Shown here piece by piece: positions 59,623-64,000 of a stretch of DNA of 64,000 bases. The stretch is from positions 37,217 through 101,216 of the forward strand of contig JAHEAD010000006.1 in assembly GCA_019721075.1 (NCBI GenBank), written 5' to 3'. Position 1 is the first letter of the stretch. Each line of letters starts with the position of its first letter. The DNA comes from Candidatus Sysuiplasma jiujiangense. GTDB lineage: Archaea; Thermoplasmatota; Thermoplasmata; Sysuiplasmatales; Sysuiplasmataceae. The notes under the pieces are model-generated. The model did no database searches. It was not told the origin of the DNA and saw only the letters and a program-made list of their open reading frames with translations. The position numbers were made by a program, and so were the translations under genes.

Positions 59623-61184
59623 TCACACAGATCTTCGATTGCCGATCGCCCTATGGGCAGCGTGTACTTCGAACCGAGGTCGAGTATCCAGGAAGATGAA
59701 CGCCCCCGTGTGAGACCGGTGTACAGGATCCGTGCTTCGAAGTTTTCAGTCCAGTTGTCGTAGATCATTTTTGGGATGTCGACGGCGACTGCGACGTGCT
59801 CAAATTCGAAACCCTTCGCACTGTGGACTGTATCGATAAACAAGAGGTCCGCCTCATTTATGCCGGTTCCGACCCACCCCCATGCAATCGGCTTGAATTT
59901 GCACGGCAGACGGGCCGCCGAGAAAACCTCTTCCTTTGGATAATTGAGAGCCGGGAACGTTTCAACAGATACGCCTTTTCTTTCGAGCACCTCCCACCAC
60001 TGTTCGACCAACATATTTTTCGGTAGAAAAAAATTAATCGCTGACGCATCGTCTTTGCTCACGCTCGGAAAATGGTGCAATGCGTTGACGAAACGAACGA
60101 AAGGTCGTGTCCATGGAGATAGATTTTCATGCTGTTCGTTTATCGACAGTGGTATGTAACCCAACTCCGAAAGTGCCTTGCTCAAACGCCACGCAAAGTA
60201 TTGTGTCCGACAGAGAACCGCCTTTGTTCCTTCTTCCCTCAGGAAACGGGCCGGCACCATGGTGTGGTACACATGATCGTTGTTTTGATTCGGACTGAAC
60301 GGAACGAAATCATCGATATGCGAATCCGTGAGTATTTTGGACGCGAGGCCGTAAATCCGGTTGCCGAATCGATGCGTTGCGCCGAGCTGGAAGATTGTGC
60401 CTTCCTTCATGCGGGACAGCACAAGACCCGGATCCGCTCCCCTGTAACCGTATATCGACTGGCAGGGATCGGTGAAATACACGACCGCCTGTACGCCTTC
60501 CGCTATGTTTTCCACCGCACGCCACATCGCCGGCGAAAAATCCTGCGTTTCGTCGACCAGCAGCATGTCCGGCCCCTCGCTGCATGACGCTTCCGCAAGC
60601 TGTTCGATCATGTCCGAATAGTCGAGGAGTCCGAGACCATGCTTGAATTCCTCATAGCATTTTGCGATCTCGTTGTAGTCCCTGGAATAATCGTTCATGA
60701 GGGCGCATATGGAATCAGACTTCAGTCCGCCGACCCACCGATCGTAACCGCCGAAAAAGCGTCCGAACTCGTCGTTTGTGTTGAGCATCTCCCAGTCGAA
60801 AAGATGCCCAAATCGATGTCCCTCATCGTATCCGATGTTGAATTTCTTGCAGAAATTCTTCAATTCAGGCTCGCCCAGATAATCAGTTATCAGCAGCCCC
60901 AGGGCGTGATGCGCGTAGGAATGTAACGTGCGTACGGGAGAAACCTCTTTCCCGTCGTCGTCCCTGACGCACCCGACCTTGGCCTTCAGCTCCTGCGCAA
61001 GTGAGCGGGAATAAGTGATAACCTCGAATTTCTGACCGAAGTGTCGCGCCTGATTGGCGAATGAGACGATGGCGGTTGTTTTGCCAGAGCCCGGGGGGCC
61101 TAATATGAAGTTTCGTTCGTGTAAGTTTTCGAGCATTATTCTGTCCGTGGGTCCGACTTTTTTTACGTTCCATGGAACCATCAA
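59613..61184 (-). CDS. UvrD/Rep-like superfamily 1 helicase
   Basis: 523 aa. Motif I NFILGPPGSGKTTAIVSFA, Ia ITYSRSLAQELKAKVG, II MLLVDETQDFSPAMW, III VVYFTDPCQSIYGYRGAD, IV QLGATHRFGNRI, V DTVHSAKGFEFEHVAV and VI LYTGLTRGRSS are all present. The enzyme is short for UvrD, with little beyond the 1A/2A domains. Its start overlaps the upstream small frame by 4 bp. Together with the primase it suggests a replication module. Confidence 0.9.
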   Translation of the reverse strand: MMVPWNVKKVGPTDRIMLENLHERNFILGPPGSGKTTAIVSFANQARHFGQKFEVITYSRSLAQELKAKVGCVRDDDGKEVSPVRTLHSYAHHALGLLITDYLGEPELKNFCKKFNIGYDEGHRFGHLFDWEMLNTNDEFGRFFGGYDRWVGGLKSDSICALMNDYSRDYNEIAKCYEEFKHGLGLLDYSDMIEQLAEASCSEGPDMLLVDETQDFSPAMWRAVENIAEGVQAVVYFTDPCQSIYGYRGADPGLVLSRMKEGTIFQLGATHRFGNRIYGLASKILTDSHIDDFVPFSPNQNNDHVYHTMVPARFLREEGTKAVLCRTQYFAWRLSKALSELGYIPLSINEQHENLSPWTRPFVRFVNALHHFPSVSKDDASAINFFLPKNMLVEQWWEVLERKGVSVETFPALNYPKEEVFSAARLPCKFKPIAWGWVGTGINEADLLFIDTVHSAKGFEFEHVAVAVDIPKMIYDNWTENFEARILYTGLTRGRSSSWILDLGSKYTLPIGRSAIEDLCEWI

Positions 61185-61402
61185 CTATCACCCTTCCCTT
61201 CACCGACAATAGAATTGGTTTTGAGTTCTATCGGAATTTCAAGCGACGCGAGCAGCTCGTTCAGCTTAGAATAGCGAACATGCATGGTACTGCTGCTCAT
61301 CAACCACCTGAGAGACCGATCCACTGTCCGCCGATCATAAACAGGATTATACAATCGCTCGACCCGATGTATCTCCTGCACACTTACACCTGTAAGTAAC
61401 AT
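61181..61402 (-). CDS. Small helical frame, probably the displaced C-terminus of the primase
   Basis: 73 aa, LLTGVSVQEIHRVERLYNPV followed by YDRRTVDRSLRWLM. It overlaps the primase end by 56 bp in another frame. Removing one G from the GGG at 61406-61408 (minus strand) would fuse it to the primase as ...AHRLRSMLLTGVSVQEIH..., a natural-looking PriCT-like helical end. It could also be a separate coupled gene. Confidence 0.5.
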   Translation of the reverse strand: MLLTGVSVQEIHRVERLYNPVYDRRTVDRSLRWLMSSSTMHVRYSKLNELLASLEIPIELKTNSIVGEGKGDS

Positions 61403-62309
61403 AGACCCTCAGCCTGTGGGCAGCATCACTGTGAGGCGGCAGGGGTTTCACTGCAATGAGGTAGTTCACAACCATTCTTAGTTTCGGAGGAAGGCATGCC
61501 ACCGAACCCGTCAGTGCGGCGGGATCAATCTTGACAGTTTCGCTGTTACACTGCTCTTCCTCCAGTCTGGCTCCAAGATACTTGAAAAGCCCCTCTGAAA
61601 ACATGCTGATGTCCCACCTCGGCGGCTTCTGCGTGAGATTCCTCACGGGAAGATCGATCGGCTTTGTATTTGACACAGAATCGACAATGGTGCAAAATCC
61701 GCCGGACTTGGGGTGTATCGAGCCTGGCATCCGGATCATCCTGCCGCGGGACGACGACGACCAGTGCGTCAATGCCGGATCAAAAGCATTCTGAAGGCCG
61801 GTGTCATTCTCAACCAGAATTCTGAGATAGTCGCGGACACATTCGGCCACATCGAACTCAGGATTTGACTCGAATTCTGCCGCCATCTCCTCGGGGACAT
61901 CAATCGGCGCCGTGAAAAGCACGTGAACATGGTAGCTCTTATTCCCCGACCATGAAAGCCAAGGACAAGCACCGTTGTCCCTTAACCAGCACAATACTTT
62001 CTGTGTCGCATGTGCCATAAATTCGTAGTCATCACTATCGGATTCGAGGACAAGCTCGTTTGACAGGACTGTCCTGCCGGCCACGGTCTTGGGATGAACC
62101 CAGAACGCTCCCGAAAGCGGCGGATGCCATTCTAGGGGAAAGGCCGGACAACTATAGGGTTCGTGCCATTCGGATGTTGCGAGCCGATCATGATGTTCCG
62201 GGAATTTGTGAATTATGAGCATACGCTGACTGGATGAAGCCGACATTAGCAGCCTGAGTTCGTACGCTTGCGCATGAAAATCATCATGACCGTTTTTCAT
62301 TTTCAGCAT
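61347..62309 (-). CDS. Archaeo-eukaryotic primase (PriS-like)
   Basis: 320 aa. ELVLESDSDDYEFMAHA has the DxD metal motif, SWSGNKSYHVHVLFTAP the SxH motif, and DPALTHWSSSSRGRMIRMPG followed by SIHPKSGG corresponds to the PriS 'R-x-P-G-S-L-H-x-K-T/S-G' strand. This is an AEP-type primase/polymerase catalytic domain. Its start overlaps the previous gene by 26 bp. The C-terminus appears shifted into the next frame. It likely primes the element's replication. Confidence 0.82.
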   Translation of the reverse strand: MLKMKNGHDDFHAQAYELRLLMSASSSQRMLIIHKFPEHHDRLATSEWHEPYSCPAFPLEWHPPLSGAFWVHPKTVAGRTVLSNELVLESDSDDYEFMAHATQKVLCWLRDNGACPWLSWSGNKSYHVHVLFTAPIDVPEEMAAEFESNPEFDVAECVRDYLRILVENDTGLQNAFDPALTHWSSSSRGRMIRMPGSIHPKSGGFCTIVDSVSNTKPIDLPVRNLTQKPPRWDISMFSEGLFKYLGARLEEEQCNSETVKIDPAALTGSVACLPPKLRMVVNYLIAVKPLPPHSDAAHRLRVYVTYRCKCAGDTSGRAIV

Positions 62310-63687
62310 CTCTTATCGCAGGCTGTTCGAGGAAGATCCCACCGACGATATCCCTTTGAACGATTTCATTGAAAGGCAGTGATGAATCCACAGTACCTGC
62401 TCTCACGAGAAGGAAAGTTGTTGTTTCAATCTGAAAGAAAGCCCCATGACAATCATCCGGCTTTGGGATTGCAGCAACATGAAAATGAGAAACCCCGTTG
62501 TCTGAACAGAGGAAAGCGGGCATCTCGTTCACGGAGCACATACCGGTTTCATCGATTGAGCCGACGATCTTCCCAGGGATCAAATCGCTTAGAACGCTTT
62601 TTGCCGCATGGTCTTCATCGGTTCCGGGACTTCTGACTGCTCCCTCGAGCTGTGGGAACGTGCGAACTATCGCGGGCCACGATATCTTGAGAAAGGTTTT
62701 TGAAATATCCTTCCGACCCTCTTTCCTCAGATGTCTGGACTCATACTTAGCGGATGCAAGATACGGTGCCAGCGTCACCATGGCGGCGTCACGTTTGAGA
62801 CTCAAGTCCTCCAAAACCTCAGCGAATAGAGATGATGTGATGAAGAGTGCATCTCCGTGGAGAACCGCCGCCTGATTTGTATTGGTGATTGCGTCGTAAG
62901 CATCAGAAGAAAAATTTCTTAATATGCTAAAGCGCAGGAGGCGCTGGACCAGAGCTTCAACCAACAGGGCTGCAAGGGGATCTTCTTGAATCGGCCGTTC
63001 AATTGCGATCTGCTTCCAGAAATTCAGCAACATATCGTACGTGGTCTCAGTCACCGTTTCATAATCGCCGAGACGCTGCCTTAAAAACAGGTTCAGACTA
63101 TTAGGTGTTCTGAATGCCTTTCCGGCAATTCTAAAGGGCGAATCAAGAGACATGTGAATATCAAGCCTTTCTGGGCTGAAGCTCTCGACTGAGGTCGTAC
63201 GCAGCATCAGTCGTGACGGCGGGATTCCACCCTTCTTACCTTTCGATACCGCTTCGGCCAATTTCGAATTTAAGGCGCTACACCATGATTTTACACTGTC
63301 GTCGTATTCGATACCGTGTGCCTTCAAAGCGGTTACAAATTCTGCCGCAAACATACTAGGCCGGTTCGTCGTCCAGTCTCCCTCATCCAGAAAACCGCCG
63401 GTGAACTCCTGGAAGAACTGTCCTTCGATGTCGACATCAGCTGCGTAAGATAGTGATATGACTGTGTGCCAGACTATTTTTCCGTCGTGTATTTTTTTGT
63501 CGCAGACGATAACAACCGCCACGGGCACTGCAGGATTAAAATAAAAAAAGGAAACCTCAGGCACAAGTGGCACACCCCTCCCATGACTTCTGTGTTCGAT
63601 TTTCGAAGTGACCATGGTTACCATACCCTGACCATGAGAAAATTCCCTCTTTTCGTGCTCTGACCAGCTGACCATCATGACCATCAC
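62284..63687 (-). CDS. First gene of the replication operon, unknown 440-467-aa protein
   Basis: No nucleotide-binding or nuclease motif is visible. VSFFYFNPAVPVAVVIVCDK is a beta-rich start; the centre is helical (SLNLFLRQRLGDYETVTETT, LVQRLLRFSILRN). The end overlaps the primase gene. If translated from ATG 63687, the first 25 residues would be coded by the TGACCAT repeats (MMVMMVSW...), so a start at 63615 is likelier. Position behind the repeats suggests an initiator or regulator, without direct evidence. Confidence 0.6.
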   Translation of the reverse strand: MMVMMVSWSEHEKREFSHGQGMVTMVTSKIEHRSHGRGVPLVPEVSFFYFNPAVPVAVVIVCDKKIHDGKIVWHTVISLSYAADVDIEGQFFQEFTGGFLDEGDWTTNRPSMFAAEFVTALKAHGIEYDDSVKSWCSALNSKLAEAVSKGKKGGIPPSRLMLRTTSVESFSPERLDIHMSLDSPFRIAGKAFRTPNSLNLFLRQRLGDYETVTETTYDMLLNFWKQIAIERPIQEDPLAALLVEALVQRLLRFSILRNFSSDAYDAITNTNQAAVLHGDALFITSSLFAEVLEDLSLKRDAAMVTLAPYLASAKYESRHLRKEGRKDISKTFLKISWPAIVRTFPQLEGAVRSPGTDEDHAAKSVLSDLIPGKIVGSIDETGMCSVNEMPAFLCSDNGVSHFHVAAIPKPDDCHGAFFQIETTTFLLVRAGTVDSSLPFNEIVQRDIVGGIFLEQPAIRDAENEKRS

Positions 63688-63794
63688 TTTTTTTCGGCGG
63701 GGGAAGGCTGTTTTTCATCATGGTAATCTGGTCAATGGAAATTTGGAGACGCTGGCTCGGTTGAAATGTTGACCATGACAGGATTCCTGACCAT
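63609..63794. repeat. Six TGACCAT repeats: iteron-like cluster
   Basis: Exact TGACCAT at 63609, 63629, 63669, 63678, 63770 and 63788, all in the same orientation, plus TGACCAG at 63661 and related GGTTACCAT and TGGTCAATGG sequences. A given 7-mer is expected about 0.01 times on one strand in 190 bp. The cluster stands directly upstream of the primase operon. It may be a replication origin or operator. Confidence 0.7.
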
Positions 63795-64000
63795 ATCTGG
63801 TAAAAATGGTAAGGCACACACAACCCATTGAATTCGTCGCCGACAACTCCGCTCTTTATCCACGCCTCTTCAAGCATTTTAAAAGCAGAGTTTGTAGCGT
63901 GCTATGGCGGCCATAAAGGGTTAGGAAAATAAGCGTTTTTGATTCGATTTTTGAATTGCCAGTGTGCTCGGACCGAAGAGTCTAAATAGTTAGTAGTATA
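63795..64000. other. AT-rich end of window
   Basis: Contains imperfect TTAGTAG/CTAAATAG repeats and A/T runs (63935-63960) beside the TGACCAT cluster, compatible with an origin unwinding region. No gene is supported; a short leftward frame starting at 63877 is doubtful. Confidence 0.35.

Noticed and set aside
63557..63877. A 106-codon minus-strand frame across the TGACCAT cluster.
   Set aside because: It runs against the frame of the operon's first gene, ends inside it, and shows no family resemblance; only its first ~35 residues look protein-like.
24001..64000. CRISPR array.
   Set aside because: No set of regularly spaced direct repeats with unique spacers was seen; the repeats found are pairs, flanking elements or short iterons.

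Overview
The window is archaeal chromosome with a large accessory block. The left half carries markers found only in Archaea and eukaryotes or typical of Archaea: eIF1A, RIO1 kinase, a Pno1/Krr1-like KH protein, Pus10, ribosomal proteins L21e and L15e, RNA polymerase subunit Rpb4/F, DUF655 and family B DNA polymerase. Many genes have a TATA-like box about 25-30 nt before the start codon, which suggests leaderless mRNAs. Several proteins are exported, Asn/Ser/Thr-rich and full of N-glycosylation sequons. Together this points to a euryarchaeal lineage, most likely Thermoplasmatota. That assignment is an inference from gene content.

1-24.6 kb is mostly core genome: an AlkZ/YcaQ-like protein (cut by the edge), a transglutaminase-like protein, a glycogen-debranching-type glucosidase, tRNA-Leu(CAG), a coiled-coil protein, an MFS transporter, a ThiI-like THUMP protein with a ruined PP-loop, L15e with a long N-terminal tail, PolB, and a nine-gene information-processing operon running leftwards (eIF1A, rio1, KH, pus10, L21e, rpoF, DUF655, rsmA, YchF-type GTPase). 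After it come a secreted protein, a CoA-disulfide-reductase-like flavoprotein, GtrA, and a divergent pair in which a ComA-type phosphosulfolactate synthase fused to a winged helix faces a CysH reductase.

24.6-33.8 kb is a scrap-yard of mobile DNA: a degraded DDE transposase, an intact IS1182-like element with 15-bp terminal repeats, DUF2080 proteins, an IS110 relic, an AbiE-type toxin/antitoxin pair, an AAA_14/DUF4143 ATPase, a RelE-type pair and a decayed ParB/HTH-like gene. Three short sequences resembling a tRNA 3' end separate the last modules.

33.8-64 kb looks like one or more integrated plasmid- or virus-like elements. Its most striking part (37.1-45.7 kb) is an array of about 15 small genes. 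Nearly every junction has the same layout: a hairpin often containing the stop codon of the upstream gene, a run of T, a Shine-Dalgarno GGTGA, then a start codon at near-fixed distance. That start codon is ACG or ATA in several genes instead of ATG/GTG/TTG. The array encodes its own PCNA clamp and a wHTH-AAA+ ATPase, plus proteins resembling common phage families. Exported proteins, two with Hint-type C-termini, surround it. A defence module follows (a type IIG-like restriction-modification gene split by a frameshift, and an Apea-like HEPN protein), then small exported proteins and a putative nuclease cassette between direct repeats. The right end is a leftward operon of eight overlapping genes that includes an SF1 helicase and a PriS-like primase, behind a cluster of six TGACCAT repeats that could be replication iterons. 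PCNA, AAA+ ATPase, primase and helicase together suggest an element that directs much of its own replication. No integrase, polymerase or capsid gene was recognised in the window.
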